Assembly: GCF_002902725.1 (NCBI RefSeq)
Contig: NZ_PPRT01000040.1
Span: forward strand, 1 to 35,952
DNA length: 35,952 nt
Reading direction: 5' to 3'
Origin: Staphylococcus caprae
Lineage (GTDB): Bacteria > Bacillota > Bacilli > Staphylococcales > Staphylococcaceae
A program made the translations under genes and the position numbers. Shown here in pieces: positions 8,960-19,284 of this stretch (positions within the stretch are counted from its first letter, which is position 1; every line of letters begins with the position of its first letter). The notes under the pieces are model-generated. The model was not told the DNA's origin and made no database searches. It worked only from the letters and a program-made list of their open reading frames with translations.

Positions 8960-10105
8960 ATGTTAACAGAAAAAGAAAAAAGTATCGTTAAAGAAACAGT
9001 GCCTGTACTTCAAGATAAAGGTGTGGAAATTACTTCACATTTTTATAAAAGAATGTTTAAGCAACACCCTGAGTTGAAAAATATGTTCAACCAAACTAAT
9101 CAACAAAAAGGTCTTCAATCTACAGCACTAGCGCAAAGTGTTTTAGCAGCGGCTGTAAATATAGATCATTTAGAAAACATCATGCCAGTTGTAAAAGAAG
9201 TTGCGTATAAACATTGTGCACTTCAAGTTCCGCCAGCAGGTTATGATATTGTTGGAGAAAATCTTATTGCAGCCATTAAAGAAGTTGTTGGGCTAGACGA
9301 TAGTCATGATATTATAAAAACTTGGAAAAAAGCATATCAGGAAATAGCTGATGTATTTATATCAGTAGAAAAAGATATCTATAGCCAAATGGCTTGGGAT
9401 GGTTTCCAACCATTTAAAATTGAAAAAATTAATCAAATTTCTTCTGATATCAAATCATTCACTGTAGTATCTGATGAATATGATTTAAGCCAATTTGTAC
9501 CAGGTCAATATATTACGGTCGATGTAAGTAGTGAGAAAATGCCATATCGTGCTAAACGTCACTATTCTATCGTTGAAGGAGATAAACAACATTTAACATT
9601 CGCAGTTAAACGTGATGTAACTACTGATCACGAAGGTGAAGTTTCTACTATATTACACGATGAGTTATCAGAAGGAGATTCAATTAACCTTTCTGCTCCA
9701 GTTGGTCCATTCAAAGTGAGTAACTTATCTAATGAACAGTTATTCTTAGGCTCAGGAATTGGAATTACTCCATTAGTTCCTATGTTTAATGAAGTTGTTG
9801 AAAATGGTTCAAAAGCTAAATTTATACAAGTTATTAATGATGTGAATGATATACCTTTTGAATCTTTAATTACTGAAATAGCTGATAAAAATGAAAATGC
9901 TGATTATCAACTTTATGATAAAAATGAACAAGGCTATTTAGATAAAGAAAAATTAAAAGCATATATAAATGAAGAAACTGAAATTTATATTTGTGGAGGA
10001 ACACATTTCTTAAAATCAATTATTGAAGCATTGAAAGAATTAAATGTAGATGCTAGTAAGATTCATTATGAAACATTTATTCCTAAACTAAGTGTTAATG
10101 TATAA
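8960..10105 (+). CDS. hmp: flavohaemoglobin (nitric oxide dioxygenase)
   Basis: 381 aa. An N-terminal globin domain (1-137) carries the proximal haem His85 (YKHC), Tyr29 (B10), Phe43 (CD1) and Tyr95. It is followed by a FAD domain with RHYS at 200-203 and an NAD(P)H domain with GSGIGITP at 264-271 and CGGTHF near 350. The enzyme converts NO plus O2 to nitrate using NAD(P)H and protects respiration from nitrosative stress. An in-frame GTG exists at 8945, but ATG 8960 has GGGAG about 8 nt upstream and gives the usual length. In S. aureus hmp lies elsewhere in the genome, so its place here between qox and folD looks like an insertion or rearrangement. The 100-bp inverted-repeat element begins 35 nt after the stop. 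Confidence 0.93.
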   Translation: MLTEKEKSIVKETVPVLQDKGVEITSHFYKRMFKQHPELKNMFNQTNQQKGLQSTALAQSVLAAAVNIDHLENIMPVVKEVAYKHCALQVPPAGYDIVGENLIAAIKEVVGLDDSHDIIKTWKKAYQEIADVFISVEKDIYSQMAWDGFQPFKIEKINQISSDIKSFTVVSDEYDLSQFVPGQYITVDVSSEKMPYRAKRHYSIVEGDKQHLTFAVKRDVTTDHEGEVSTILHDELSEGDSINLSAPVGPFKVSNLSNEQLFLGSGIGITPLVPMFNEVVENGSKAKFIQVINDVNDIPFESLITEIADKNENADYQLYDKNEQGYLDKEKLKAYINEETEIYICGGTHFLKSIIEALKELNVDASKIHYETFIPKLSVNV

Positions 10106-10140
10106 AACTGTATAGAATAGAATATAAATTTTAAAATAAA

Positions 10141-10240
10141 AGCTCTAAGATGATTTCTAATTGTAATTTGCACCTCGAAAAGTCGGACCAAAAAGCTAAC
10201 TTTACGGTGAGTATTACATTGAAGAAATGGTCTTAGAGCT
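10141..10240. repeat. 100-bp imperfect inverted-repeat element (copy 1), possible MITE or bidirectional terminator
   Basis: The ends are AGCTCTAAGA and its exact complement. The arms stay similar for about 28 bp (TGATTTCTAATTGTAAT versus the complement of ATTACATTGAAGAAATGG). A/T tracts lie outside both arms, so the stem could terminate both hmp (+) and folD (-), which converge on it. The centre (10170-10214) contains CACCTCGAAAAGTCGGAC facing AGCTAACTTTACGGTG. This vaguely resembles paired IS3-family ends, but the resemblance is weak. A 40-bp relative with the same ends lies at 22635-22674. Confidence 0.65.
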
Positions 10241-10317
10241 TATTTTGTATTAATAAAATATATATTTATTAAGAATTAAACTATTGCGTCAGTAGTAATT
10301 CAATATTGAGAGGCATT

Positions 10318-11175
10318 CTACTTAATGCCGCGACGCATTTTTTCTGCAAGTAATGTGTTATTAAGTACCATCGTAATTGTTAATGGTCCTACGCCTCCAG
10401 GTACAGGCGTAATAGCGCCAGCGATTTCTTTTACTTCTTCATAGTCAACATCGCCTTTTAATTTACCGTTTTCATCTGGCGTATTTCCGACGTCTATGAT
10501 AACGGCACCCTCTTTAACCACATCTTTACTAACTAATCCGGGTTTACCTACAGCGCTCACAATAACGTCAGCATCTTTTAAATGTTTACTCATGTCTTTT
10601 GTACGAGAATGTAACACAGTAACAGTTGCATTAGCTTGTAATAATAATTTGGAAACTGGTTGACCTACAATATGACTTCGGCCAATCACTACCGCGTGTT
10701 TACCTTCTAAATCAATATCTGCATGTTTTAGAATTTCCATAATACCTAATGGCGTACATGGGACGAAAGTTTGCTCATCAATATAAAGCTTCCCTATGTT
10801 AGAAGGGTGAAAGCCATCGACATCTTTATCAGGATTAATAGATTCTAAAACTTTTTGTTCGCTTACTTGTTTAGGTAGAGGAACTTGGACAAGTATTCCG
10901 CTAACTGAATCATCATTGTTAAGTCTTTCTAATTCTTTTAATACGTCTTCTTCGGAAGTTGTTTCATCTAAATGGACAATTTCAGAAATCATTCCTATTT
11001 TTTCAGCAGCTTTTTTCTTCGCTTTGACATAACTTTGACTTGCGCCATCATTTCCGACTAGTATGACTGACAATTTCGGAGTATAACCTTGCTTATTTAA
11101 TTCTTCGACTTGTTGTTGTAGACCTTGTCTATATTCTTTTGCGATTTGCTTACCATCTAAAATTTTAGCAACCAC
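10318..11175 (-). CDS. folD: bifunctional methylenetetrahydrofolate dehydrogenase / methenyl-THF cyclohydrolase
   Basis: 285 aa, the usual FolD length. It interconverts 5,10-methylene-, methenyl- and 10-formyl-THF with NADP. The catalytic Tyr49...Lys53 motif ([10 protein letters not shown]), PLPKQ, the Rossmann segment [14 protein letters not shown] and the C-terminal [10 protein letters not shown] are all present. The start is GTG (11173-11175) with AAGGAGG 8 nt upstream. It diverges from purE across a shared 200-bp region with PurR-box-like sequence. This fits functionally, because 10-formyl-THF feeds PurN and PurH. On the 3' side it converges with hmp on the inverted-repeat element. Confidence 0.96.
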   Translation of the reverse strand: MVAKILDGKQIAKEYRQGLQQQVEELNKQGYTPKLSVILVGNDGASQSYVKAKKKAAEKIGMISEIVHLDETTSEEDVLKELERLNNDDSVSGILVQVPLPKQVSEQKVLESINPDKDVDGFHPSNIGKLYIDEQTFVPCTPLGIMEILKHADIDLEGKHAVVIGRSHIVGQPVSKLLLQANATVTVLHSRTKDMSKHLKDADVIVSAVGKPGLVSKDVVKEGAVIIDVGNTPDENGKLKGDVDYEEVKEIAGAITPVPGGVGPLTITMVLNNTLLAEKMRRGIK

Positions 11176-11242
11176 TTAAAACGCCTCCTTATTTTAATTA
11201 ATATCTTAACTTTAACACTAATATTAATCTAATTAATAGTCA

Positions 11243-11286
11243 AAAGACGTAAATTAAATTTAAATTTAATATTAAAGTTCGATTTT
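11243..11286. promoter_or_regulatory. predicted PurR operator (two PurBoxes) between folD and purE
   Basis: 11274-11286 on the minus strand reads AAAATCGAACTTT, one mismatch from the Bacillus/Staphylococcus PurBox AWWWCCGAACWWT. An opposed, weaker box (AAAGACGTAAATT, 9 of 13) lies at 11243-11255, 18 nt away, close to the 16-17 nt spacing of known PurR operators. PurR represses through these boxes and is released by PRPP. The operator could serve both purE and the divergent folD (a possible folD -35 TTGACT is at 11236-11241, minus strand). Confidence 0.55.
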
Positions 11287-11289
11287 TGA

Positions 11290-11318
11290 TTGAAAAAGTA
11301 TGACATGATTGTTATGCT
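11290..11318 (+). promoter_or_regulatory. predicted purE operon promoter
   Basis: TTGAAA (11290-11295), 17 bp, TATGCT (11313-11318), directly downstream of the PurBoxes. The leader to the purE GTG would be only about 55 nt. That leaves no room for the purine riboswitch found in the B. subtilis pur leader. Confidence 0.45.
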
Positions 11319-11377
11319 ATATCTGTAATATACAACTATTTCTTATCACAATACAAACTTTTGAAAGGGTGTGCAAA

Positions 11378-11860
11378 GTGAGAGTAGCAGTCATTATGGG
11401 CAGTTCTTCAGACTGGGAAATTATGAAAGAAAGTTGCAAAATGTTAGAAGAATTTGAAATACCGTACGATAAAAAGGTTGTTTCTGCACATCGTACGCCT
11501 CAGTTAATGTTCGAATTCGCTAGCGAAGCACGTCAAAATGGTTATGACATTATTATCGCAGGTGCAGGGGGCGCAGCACATTTACCAGGAATGGTAGCAT
11601 CAATGACAACTTTACCTGTAATAGGTGTTCCCATTGAGTCGAAAAGTTTAAAAGGTTTAGATTCATTGCTTTCAATTGTACAAATGCCTGGAGGTATACC
11701 AGTAGCTACAACAGCTTTAGGCAAATCCGGAGCGAAAAATGCTGGAATTTTAGCAGCAAGAATGCTAGGAATAAACAATTCAACAGTTCAAAAGAATTTG
11801 GAAAATTATGAAAAATCTCTAGTTAATAAAGTGGAGGCAATGCAAAATGAGCTTCAATAA
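11378..11860 (+). CDS. purE: N5-carboxyaminoimidazole ribonucleotide mutase
   Basis: 160-aa class I PurE. It moves the carboxyl group of N5-CAIR (from PurK) to C4 to give CAIR, as an octamer. The phosphate-binding GSSSD is at 8-12 and the catalytic SAHRTP (His38) at 36-41. I chose the GTG at 11378: it follows GAAAGGG by 8 nt and gives the standard length and N-terminus (MRVAVIMGS). The open frame upstream (from 11309) overlaps the promoter and has no homology-like content. First gene of the eleven-gene purine operon; its 3' end overlaps purK by 14 nt. Confidence 0.95.
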   Translation: MRVAVIMGSSSDWEIMKESCKMLEEFEIPYDKKVVSAHRTPQLMFEFASEARQNGYDIIIAGAGGAAHLPGMVASMTTLPVIGVPIESKSLKGLDSLLSIVQMPGGIPVATTALGKSGAKNAGILAARMLGINNSTVQKNLENYEKSLVNKVEAMQNELQ

Positions 11861-12974
11861 ATTAAAATTCGGTTCAACAATCGGAATTATTGGCGGAGGT
11901 CAATTAGGGAAGATGATGGCACAATCTGCGCAGAAAATGGGCTACAAAGTGATTGTGTTAGATCCTAACGAAGATAGTCCGTGTCGATACGTTGCACATC
12001 AATTTATCCACGCTGAATATGATGATGAACAAGCTTTAAATGAACTAGGTGAGAAAACTGACGTCATTACTTATGAATTTGAAAATATTTCCTCAAAGCA
12101 GCTTAAACAACTGACAGAACATTATAACGTACCTCAAGGTTTCCAAGCGATCCAATTACTTCAGGATCGATTAACGGAAAAGCAAACATTACTAGAAGCA
12201 GGAGCGCAAATTGTTCCTTTTCTACAAATTAAAAATTCACAAGATTTAACACAAGCGATTGAAACATTAGGTTATCCATTCATCGTTAAAACTCGTTTCG
12301 GTGGCTATGATGGCAAGGGCCAAATATTAGTTAAACAGGAATCAGATATTCAAGAAGCAATGTCATTAATTGAAAATCAAGAATGCGTAGCTGAACAATA
12401 TCTTGATATCGATAAAGAAGTGTCTCTTACTGTCACAATTGGTAACGAGCAACAAACCACGTATTTCCCATTACAAGAAAACGAACATAGAAATCAAATT
12501 TTATTTAAAACAATCGTGCCTGCTAGAACTGATAAAGAAAAAGAGGCACGTAAAGAGATAGATAAGATTACGAACGTCATCCATTTTGTAGGTACTTTTA
12601 CAGTTGAATTTTTCATAGATAGGAATAATAAACTTTATGTAAATGAAATTGCGCCACGTCCACATAACTCAGGACATTACTCTATAGAGGCATGTGATTT
12701 CTCACAATTTGATACACACATATTAGCCGTCACTGGTCAGAAATTACCTCAACAGATAGAAGTGCTTAAACCTGCTGTAATGATGAATTTACTCGGTCGC
12801 GATTTAGATTTACTTGAAAATGAATTTGGAAATCATCCGGAATGGCATGTTCATATTTATGGTAAATCACAAAGAAAGCCCGACAGAAAAATGGGACACA
12901 TGACATTACTAACTGATGATGTGAATCAAACGGAACAATATATGTTAATGAAGTTCGAAGGGAGAGACAAATAA
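11847..12974 (+). CDS. purK: N5-carboxyaminoimidazole ribonucleotide synthase
   Basis: 375-aa ATP-grasp enzyme making N5-CAIR from AIR, ATP and bicarbonate. The N-terminal Rossmann-like loop [11 protein letters not shown] (about 13-23), the ATP-grasp lysine region [15 protein letters not shown] (about 145-159) and the metal-binding [13 protein letters not shown] (about 264-276) are clear. The ATG lies inside the purE 3' end with GGAGG about 9 nt upstream, indicating coupling. The stop is immediately followed by the purC start. Confidence 0.96.
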   Translation: MSFNKLKFGSTIGIIGGGQLGKMMAQSAQKMGYKVIVLDPNEDSPCRYVAHQFIHAEYDDEQALNELGEKTDVITYEFENISSKQLKQLTEHYNVPQGFQAIQLLQDRLTEKQTLLEAGAQIVPFLQIKNSQDLTQAIETLGYPFIVKTRFGGYDGKGQILVKQESDIQEAMSLIENQECVAEQYLDIDKEVSLTVTIGNEQQTTYFPLQENEHRNQILFKTIVPARTDKEKEARKEIDKITNVIHFVGTFTVEFFIDRNNKLYVNEIAPRPHNSGHYSIEACDFSQFDTHILAVTGQKLPQQIEVLKPAVMMNLLGRDLDLLENEFGNHPEWHVHIYGKSQRKPDRKMGHMTLLTDDVNQTEQYMLMKFEGRDK

Positions 12975-13682
12975 GTGTCATTATTATATGAAGGAAAAGC
13001 AAAACGAGTATACACAACAGATACAGAACATCAACTGCGAGTAGAATACAAAGATGAAGTAACCGCAGGCAACGGGGTCAAAAAAGACACAATGCCTGAC
13101 AAAGGAAAGTTAAATAATCAAATCACATCTATTATATTTGATTATTTAACTCACCACGACATCAATAACCATTTCATTAAGCAACTTTCTGAAACAGAAC
13201 AATTAGTCGAACAAGTAGACATTATCCCATTGGAAGTAGTAGTGAGAAATATCGCCACTGGTTCTATTACCAAACGATTAGGCTTTGAAAAAGGACACAA
13301 ATTTGAAGAACCATTAGTCGAATTTTTCTATAAGAATGATGACCTTAACGACCCGCTTATTACAGACGATCACGTGAAATTGCTCCACATTGCAAACGAT
13401 GAAGAAATCGTCCAATTAAAACAAATGGCAAAAGAAATTAATCAAGTGTTAGTACAGCTCATGGACGAAATGTCATTAAGACTTGTCGATTTCAAAGTCG
13501 AATTCGGTAAAACACACGATGGCACTATTCTATTAGCAGATGAAATTTCACCTGACACATGTCGTATATGGGATAAGCATTCAGATACTAATTTCGATAA
13601 AGACGTTTACAGAAATGACACTGGCTCACTCATTGACACATACCAAACATTTTTAGATAAATTGGAGGATCTTAAATCATGA
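12975..13682 (+). CDS. purC: SAICAR synthetase (phosphoribosylaminoimidazole-succinocarboxamide synthase)
   Basis: 235 aa, a normal length. It condenses CAIR with aspartate using ATP. It opens with [11 protein letters not shown] and contains the two signature segments [10 protein letters not shown] (about 89-98) and [12 protein letters not shown] (about 191-202). The start is GTG, abutting the purK TAA, with GGGAG about 10 nt upstream. The last bases overlap the purS ATG (ATGA). Confidence 0.96.
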   Translation: MSLLYEGKAKRVYTTDTEHQLRVEYKDEVTAGNGVKKDTMPDKGKLNNQITSIIFDYLTHHDINNHFIKQLSETEQLVEQVDIIPLEVVVRNIATGSITKRLGFEKGHKFEEPLVEFFYKNDDLNDPLITDDHVKLLHIANDEEIVQLKQMAKEINQVLVQLMDEMSLRLVDFKVEFGKTHDGTILLADEISPDTCRIWDKHSDTNFDKDVYRNDTGSLIDTYQTFLDKLEDLKS

Positions 13683-13984
13683 AAACAATCGAATTACACA
13701 TCACTTTACAACCCCAGGTGCTAGATACACAAGGACAAGCTTTAAACAGAGCCGTTCACGATTTAGGTTATACGCAAGTGAATGATATTCGAGTAGGTAA
13801 AGTTTTATACATGACAGTTGATGAAGCTACAGATGAAGCCGTGGATAACATTATTACAACATTAAGTGAAAAGTTATTTGCGAACACAGTCATTGAAGAA
13901 TATAACTATAAAGTGATTGATGAAAAGGAGAATGCATATGATGAAATTTGCAGTTCTTGTATTTCCAGGTTCAAACTGCGATAG
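13679..13984 (+). CDS. purS: FGAM synthetase subunit PurS, with unusual C-terminal extension
   Basis: PurS is the small dimeric subunit that bridges PurQ and PurL in FGAM synthetase. Residues 1-87 (through ...DEKENA) cover the whole family domain, which normally ends there. Here the frame has no stop at that point. It continues 14 residues ([15 protein letters not shown] minus its first) in another frame of purQ, giving 101 aa and a 44-nt overlap with purQ. A one- or two-base change around GCATATGATG at 13935-13944 would explain the lost stop. The start has GGAGG 10 nt upstream and overlaps the purC stop. Confidence 0.88.
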   Translation: MKTIELHITLQPQVLDTQGQALNRAVHDLGYTQVNDIRVGKVLYMTVDEATDEAVDNIITTLSEKLFANTVIEEYNYKVIDEKENAYDEICSSCISRFKLR

Positions 13985-14612
13985 AGATATGTATAATGCA
14001 GCGATTAAATCTGGTGTAGATGCAGCATATGTCGATTATCGCGAAACAAGTCTAGAGGGGTTTGACGGAGTACTGATTCCTGGAGGCTTTTCATTCGGTG
14101 ATTATTTAAGATCAGGTGCAATGGCAAGTGTTGCTCCTATTATTAATGAAGTGAAACGTTTAGCACAAGAAGGTAAGCCAGTCCTTGGCGTGTGTAATGG
14201 ATTCCAAATTTTAACAGAAATTGGTTTACTTCCAGGTGCATTACTACATAATGATTCACACCTCTTCATAAGTAGAAACGAAACATTAACGATTACTAAT
14301 AACCAAACACCATTCACACATTTGTATGAAGCAAATCAAGAGGTTGTTTATCCAGTTGCCCATGGCGAAGGTCATTATTACTGTACCGATGACATGTTTA
14401 CTGAACTTGAACGAAACAACCAAATTATACTTAAATATACGGATAATCCAAATGGCTCATACGAAGATATTGCTGGAATCGTCAATAAAGAAGGAAATGT
14501 ATGTGGGATGATGCCACATCCTGAACGTGCGCTTGAAACATTGTTAGGCACAGATAGTGGTGTGAAATTGTTTGAATCAATGGTCAAAAGTTGGAGGGAA
14601 CAACATGTCTAA
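13941..14612 (+). CDS. purQ: FGAM synthetase subunit PurQ (glutaminase)
   Basis: 223-aa class I glutamine amidotransferase that releases ammonia for PurL. The triad is visible: nucleophile Cys85 in GVCNG, His193 and Glu195 in PHPE. Tandem ATGs at 13932, 13938 and 13941 are possible starts. GGAG at 13927-13930 suits 13938 (7 nt) and 13941 (10 nt). I give 13941 because it matches the family N-terminus [10 protein letters not shown]. The gene overlaps purS upstream and purL by 8 nt downstream. Confidence 0.94.
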   Translation: MKFAVLVFPGSNCDRDMYNAAIKSGVDAAYVDYRETSLEGFDGVLIPGGFSFGDYLRSGAMASVAPIINEVKRLAQEGKPVLGVCNGFQILTEIGLLPGALLHNDSHLFISRNETLTITNNQTPFTHLYEANQEVVYPVAHGEGHYYCTDDMFTELERNNQIILKYTDNPNGSYEDIAGIVNKEGNVCGMMPHPERALETLLGTDSGVKLFESMVKSWREQHV

Positions 14613-16794
14613 ATTTATCGAACCAAGTATTGAAGAAATTAAACTTGAAAAACTTTATCAAGATATGGGGCTCAGTGATAAAGAATACGATAAAGTAGTA
14701 GAAATTCTTGGCAGAGAACCCAACTTTACAGAAGTAGGCATATTCTCAGTCATGTGGAGTGAACATTGTTCATACAAGCATTCTAAACCTTTCTTAAAGC
14801 AATTCCCAACAACAGGTGAACATGTGTTGATGGGTCCAGGTGAAGGTGCTGGTGTCGTGGACATTGGAGATAATCAAGCCGTTGTATTCAAAGTGGAATC
14901 ACATAACCATCCATCAGCAATTGAACCTTATCAAGGTGCAGCAACTGGTGTAGGCGGCATCATAAGAGATATCGTCTCAATAGGTGCACGTCCAATTAAC
15001 TTACTTAATAGTTTGCGATTTGGTGAATTATCAGTCAAACAAAATCAACGTTTACTTAAAGGTGTAGTGAGTGGGATTGGCGGTTATGGCAACTGTATTG
15101 GTATTCCTACAACAGCAGGAGAAATTGAATTCGACGATCGTTATGATGGCAATCCTCTTGTCAATGCGATGTGTGTGGGTGTCATTGATCACGACATGGT
15201 TCAAAAAGGGACTGCAAAAGGTGTCGGTAATTCAGTGATTTACGTCGGTTTGAAAACAGGACGTGATGGCATTCATGGTGCAACATTTGCCTCTGAAGAA
15301 CTAACAGAAGAAAGTGAAAGTAAACGTCCTTCAGTACAAATTGGTGATCCATTTGTAGGTAAGAAACTCATGGAAGCTACACTCGAAGCAATTACTTATG
15401 ACGAGCTTGTTGGTATTCAAGATATGGGTGCTGCTGGTTTAACCTCTTCTTCCTCAGAAATGGCTGCAAAAGGTGGAAGTGGTCTTCATTTAAGACTCGA
15501 TCAAGTTCCAACTAGAGAACCTGGTATTTCACCTTATGAAATGATGCTTTCTGAAACACAAGAACGAATGCTACTCGTTGTTGAAAAAGGCACTGAACAA
15601 AAGTTCCTAGACTTATTTGATAAACATGAACTTGATAGTGCAGTTATTGGTGAAGTGACGGATACTGACAGATTCGTTTTAACATATGAAGACGAAGTAT
15701 TTGCTGATATTCCTGTACAACCTCTATCTGATGAAGCACCTGTATATATTCTTGAAGGAGAAGAAAAGGAATATAATACTTCTAAAAATGATTACAGCCA
15801 TGTTGATGTGCAAGATGTCTTTTCAAAATTATTAAAACATCCAACCATTGCATCGAAACATTATTTATATGAGCAGTATGATCAGCAAGTAGGCGCAAAT
15901 ACTATTGTTAAACCAGGATTACAATCTTCAGTCGTACGTGTTGAAGGTACAAATAAAGCGATTGCTTCAACGATTGATGGAGAAGCACGTTACGTATTTA
16001 ATCAACCTTATGAAGGTGGAAAGATGGTCGTTGCAGAAGCCTATCGTAACTTAATTGCTGTAGGTGCTACACCACTTGCGATGACAGATTGCTTGAATTA
16101 CGGTTCTCCTGAAAAGAAAGAAATTTATCAACAATTAATTGATTCGACGAAAGGCATGTCTGAAGCATGTGAAGTACTAAAGACACCTGTAGTGTCAGGT
16201 AACGTTTCTTTATATAACGAAACGCGTGGTACATCTATTTTCCCAACACCAGTTGTAGGTATGGTGGGACTGATTGAAGATATTAATTATTTAAATGATT
16301 TCCATCCTAAAGCTGGGGAGACACTTTATTTAGTTGGTGATACACGTGATGATTTTGGTGGAAGCCAAATTGAGAAATTATTATACGGTTCAGTAAATCA
16401 TGAATTTGAAGCGATTGATTTAAGTGATGAAGTTGAAAAGGGTGAACAAATTAAGAATGCCATTCGTCATGGTGTAGCGTCACATGTTCAAACAGTAGGT
16501 AAAGGCGGATTACTCCTTACATTAGCTAAAATTAGCGCTTATTATAACATGGGACTTGAGGTTCAACTTGATGTCACTAATGCACAATTATTTAGTGAAA
16601 CGCAAGGACGCTATATTGTATCGGTTAAAGAAGGGCAAACCCTAGATATCGACCATGCTAAAGAAATTGGACGATTGACTCAAGATGGATTATTCAAAGT
16701 ATCTAATTCAGAAATTTCTATTTCGGAAAAGGTCTCAGACATTAAACAAACATGGGAAGGAGCAATTGCTCAATGTTTAACTACTCAGGACTAA
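14605..16794 (+). CDS. purL: FGAM synthetase large subunit PurL (small-type)
   Basis: 729-aa ATP-dependent FGAM synthetase of the short form that needs PurS and PurQ. The catalytic His54 (SEHCSYKHS), the ATP/Mg segment [13 protein letters not shown] (about 90-102), GGIIRDI and the repeat-half motifs are present. The ATG at 14605 is preceded by GGAGGG. Eleven further in-frame codons upstream lie inside purQ and are not needed. It overlaps purF by 22 nt. Confidence 0.97.
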   Translation: MSKFIEPSIEEIKLEKLYQDMGLSDKEYDKVVEILGREPNFTEVGIFSVMWSEHCSYKHSKPFLKQFPTTGEHVLMGPGEGAGVVDIGDNQAVVFKVESHNHPSAIEPYQGAATGVGGIIRDIVSIGARPINLLNSLRFGELSVKQNQRLLKGVVSGIGGYGNCIGIPTTAGEIEFDDRYDGNPLVNAMCVGVIDHDMVQKGTAKGVGNSVIYVGLKTGRDGIHGATFASEELTEESESKRPSVQIGDPFVGKKLMEATLEAITYDELVGIQDMGAAGLTSSSSEMAAKGGSGLHLRLDQVPTREPGISPYEMMLSETQERMLLVVEKGTEQKFLDLFDKHELDSAVIGEVTDTDRFVLTYEDEVFADIPVQPLSDEAPVYILEGEEKEYNTSKNDYSHVDVQDVFSKLLKHPTIASKHYLYEQYDQQVGANTIVKPGLQSSVVRVEGTNKAIASTIDGEARYVFNQPYEGGKMVVAEAYRNLIAVGATPLAMTDCLNYGSPEKKEIYQQLIDSTKGMSEACEVLKTPVVSGNVSLYNETRGTSIFPTPVVGMVGLIEDINYLNDFHPKAGETLYLVGDTRDDFGGSQIEKLLYGSVNHEFEAIDLSDEVEKGEQIKNAIRHGVASHVQTVGKGGLLLTLAKISAYYNMGLEVQLDVTNAQLFSETQGRYIVSVKEGQTLDIDHAKEIGRLTQDGLFKVSNSEISISEKVSDIKQTWEGAIAQCLTTQD

Positions 16795-18257
16795 ATGAGG
16801 AATGTGGCGTATTTGGTATTTGGAATCATCCTGAAGCAGCACAATTAACGTATATGGGACTTCATAGTTTACAGCATCGTGGTCAAGAAGGTGCAGGTAT
16901 CGTGGTTTCTAATGATGAACATCTTAAAGGAGAAAGAGGATTAGGATTACTCACAGAAGCGATTAAAGATACGCAATTAGAACAATTAAAAGGTCATCCT
17001 CATGCGATTGGACATGTCCGTTATGCCACTTCAGGAAATAAAGGGATTGAAAATATTCAACCTTTCTTATATCACTTCTATGACATGAGCGTAGGGATTT
17101 GCCATAACGGTAATTTAATCAATGCACAATCTTTACGACAAAACCTGGAAAAGCATGGCGCCATTTTCCATTCTTCTTCAGATACAGAAGTGATTATGCA
17201 CTTAATTCGACGTAGTAAGGCGCCTTCATTCGAAGAGGCACTAAAAGAAAGCTTACGTCAAATTAAAGGTGGTTTCACCTTTGCAATACTAACAAAAGAT
17301 GCATTATATGGTGCGGTTGATCCTAATGCGATTCGTCCACTTGTAGTCGGTAAAACTGAAAATGGTGCATACATTTTGGCAAGTGAAACGTGTGCCATTG
17401 ATGTTTTAGGTGCGGAGTATGTCCAAGATATACATGCTGGCGAATACGTCATTATTAACGATGAAGGTATCGAAGTGAAATCATATACGCGTCATACGAA
17501 TACTGCTATTTCTGCAATGGAATATATTTATTTTGCAAGACCTGACTCGACCATCGCAGGTAAAAACGTGCATGCTGTAAGAAAAGCATCAGGTAAGCGA
17601 CTTGCAGAAGAAAGTCCTGCAGAAGCGGACATGGTTATTGGCGTTCCAAACTCTTCATTATCAGCTGCCAGTGGTTACGCTGAACAAATCGGTCTGCCAT
17701 ATGAAATGGGACTTGTGAAGAATCAATATGTAGCCCGTACGTTTATCCAACCGACTCAAGAATTACGTGAACAAGGCGTACGTGTCAAATTGTCAGCAGT
17801 TAAAGATATTGTTGATGGAAAGGATATCATTCTGGTTGATGATTCTATTGTGAGAGGCACAACATCAAAACGAATCGTGAAGATGTTGAAAGACTCAGGT
17901 GCCAACCAAGTGCATGTAAGAATTGCTTCGCCAGAATTTATGTTCCCAAGTTTTTATGGTATTGATGTTTCTACAACTGCTGAATTGATTTCAGCGAGTA
18001 AGTCACCTGAAGAGATTAGAGACTATATTGGTGCTGACTCATTAGCGTATTTAAGTGTTGATGGACTTATCGATTCAATAGGATTAAATTACGATGCACC
18101 GTATAACGGATTATGCGTGGAAAGCTTTACAGGAGATTATCCTGCTGGGCTTTATGACTATGAAAAGAATTACAAAGCGCATTTAAGTGATCGTCAAAAA
18201 GCATATATAGCAAATAATAAACATTATTTTGATAGTGAGGGAAATTTACATGTCTAA
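16773..18257 (+). CDS. purF: amidophosphoribosyltransferase
   Basis: 494 aa. It catalyses the first committed step, PRPP plus glutamine to phosphoribosylamine. An 11-residue propeptide region precedes Cys11, the N-terminal nucleophile after processing (EEC-GVFG). The PRPP loop [15 protein letters not shown] is at 351-365. In B. subtilis PurF a 4Fe-4S cluster is held by precursor cysteines 247, 393, 448 and 451. Here these positions are Ser247, Ser393, Cys448 and Ser451, so the cluster is very unlikely. ATG 16773 has AAGGAG 10 nt upstream and lies within purL. The 3' end overlaps purM by 8 nt. Confidence 0.97.
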   Translation: MFNYSGLNEECGVFGIWNHPEAAQLTYMGLHSLQHRGQEGAGIVVSNDEHLKGERGLGLLTEAIKDTQLEQLKGHPHAIGHVRYATSGNKGIENIQPFLYHFYDMSVGICHNGNLINAQSLRQNLEKHGAIFHSSSDTEVIMHLIRRSKAPSFEEALKESLRQIKGGFTFAILTKDALYGAVDPNAIRPLVVGKTENGAYILASETCAIDVLGAEYVQDIHAGEYVIINDEGIEVKSYTRHTNTAISAMEYIYFARPDSTIAGKNVHAVRKASGKRLAEESPAEADMVIGVPNSSLSAASGYAEQIGLPYEMGLVKNQYVARTFIQPTQELREQGVRVKLSAVKDIVDGKDIILVDDSIVRGTTSKRIVKMLKDSGANQVHVRIASPEFMFPSFYGIDVSTTAELISASKSPEEIRDYIGADSLAYLSVDGLIDSIGLNYDAPYNGLCVESFTGDYPAGLYDYEKNYKAHLSDRQKAYIANNKHYFDSEGNLHV

Positions 18258-19284
18258 AGCTTATGAACAATCAGGTGTAAATATTCATGCAGGCTACGAA
18301 GCGGTAGAAAGAATTTCAAGTCATGTTGAACGCACAATGCGTAATGAAGTCTTAGGTGGATTAGGTGGCTTTGGTGCTACTTTCGATTTGTCTCAACTCA
18401 ATATGAAAGCACCTGTACTAGTTTCAGGTACAGACGGTGTTGGTACGAAATTAAAACTTGCTATTGATTACAATAAACACGACACCATCGGCATCGATGC
18501 AGTAGCAATGTGTGTGAATGACATTTTAACAACAGGCGCTGAACCATTATATTTCTTAGATTATATAGCGACGAATAAAGTGGTACCAGAAATCATTGAG
18601 CAGATTGTTAAAGGTGTAAGTGATGGTTGCGAACAAACGAACACAGCATTAATCGGTGGCGAAACTGCCGAAATGGGTGAAATGTATCATGAAGGTGAAT
18701 ACGACATTGCTGGTTTTGCTGTAGGGGCTGTCGAGAAAGAAGACTACATTGATGGTTCTAAAGTTGAAGCAGGTCAAGTTGTTATAGGCTTAGCATCTAA
18801 CGGTGTACATTCTAATGGTTATAGTTTAGTTCGTAAATTAATCGCTCAATCAGGCATCAATTTGAACGATGATTTTCATGGTAAATCATATTTAGATACA
18901 TTCCTAACACCTACGGAATTGTATGTGAAACCGATACTTGAACTGAAAAAGCATATTAATATTAAAGCGATGAATCATATTACTGGTGGCGGTTTTTATG
19001 AAAATATACCAAGAGCGTTGCCTAAAGGCTTATCAGCACAAATCGATACACAATCTTTCCCAACATTAAAAGTCTTTGATTGGTTACAACAACAAGCAAA
19101 GATTAGTACTGATGAAATGTATCATATTTTCAATATGGGGATTGGATACACAATTATCGTAGATAAAAAGGATGTTCAAACCGCCTTAACAACTTTACGT
19201 GCACTTGATACACAAGCATATGAAATTGGTGAAATTATTGAAGATGCGGAAACACCTATACATTTACTGGGGGTAGAATCGTGA
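18250..19284 (+). CDS. purM: phosphoribosylformylglycinamidine cyclo-ligase (AIR synthetase)
   Basis: 344 aa. It closes the imidazole ring (FGAM to AIR) with ATP. Family motifs: [12 protein letters not shown] (about 64-75), GGETAEM (about 137-143), [13 protein letters not shown] (about 184-196). The ATG at 18250 has GAGGG upstream and lies in the last codons of purF. Its stop overlaps the purN GTG start as GTGA. Confidence 0.96.
   Translation: MSKAYEQSGVNIHAGYEAVERISSHVERTMRNEVLGGLGGFGATFDLSQLNMKAPVLVSGTDGVGTKLKLAIDYNKHDTIGIDAVAMCVNDILTTGAEPLYFLDYIATNKVVPEIIEQIVKGVSDGCEQTNTALIGGETAEMGEMYHEGEYDIAGFAVGAVEKEDYIDGSKVEAGQVVIGLASNGVHSNGYSLVRKLIAQSGINLNDDFHGKSYLDTFLTPTELYVKPILELKKHINIKAMNHITGGGFYENIPRALPKGLSAQIDTQSFPTLKVFDWLQQQAKISTDEMYHIFNMGIGYTIIVDKKDVQTALTTLRALDTQAYEIGEIIEDAETPIHLLGVES

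Noticed and set aside
11309..11377. N-terminal extension of PurE
   Set aside because: Covers the promoter and leader; GTG 11378 has the RBS and gives the family length.
11176..11377. Purine riboswitch before purE
   Set aside because: No aptamer core seen and the predicted leader is about 55 nt.
13935..13984. Programmed frameshift between purS and purQ
   Set aside because: No slippery sequence or downstream structure; purQ has its own RBS and start codons, so simple overlap is enough.
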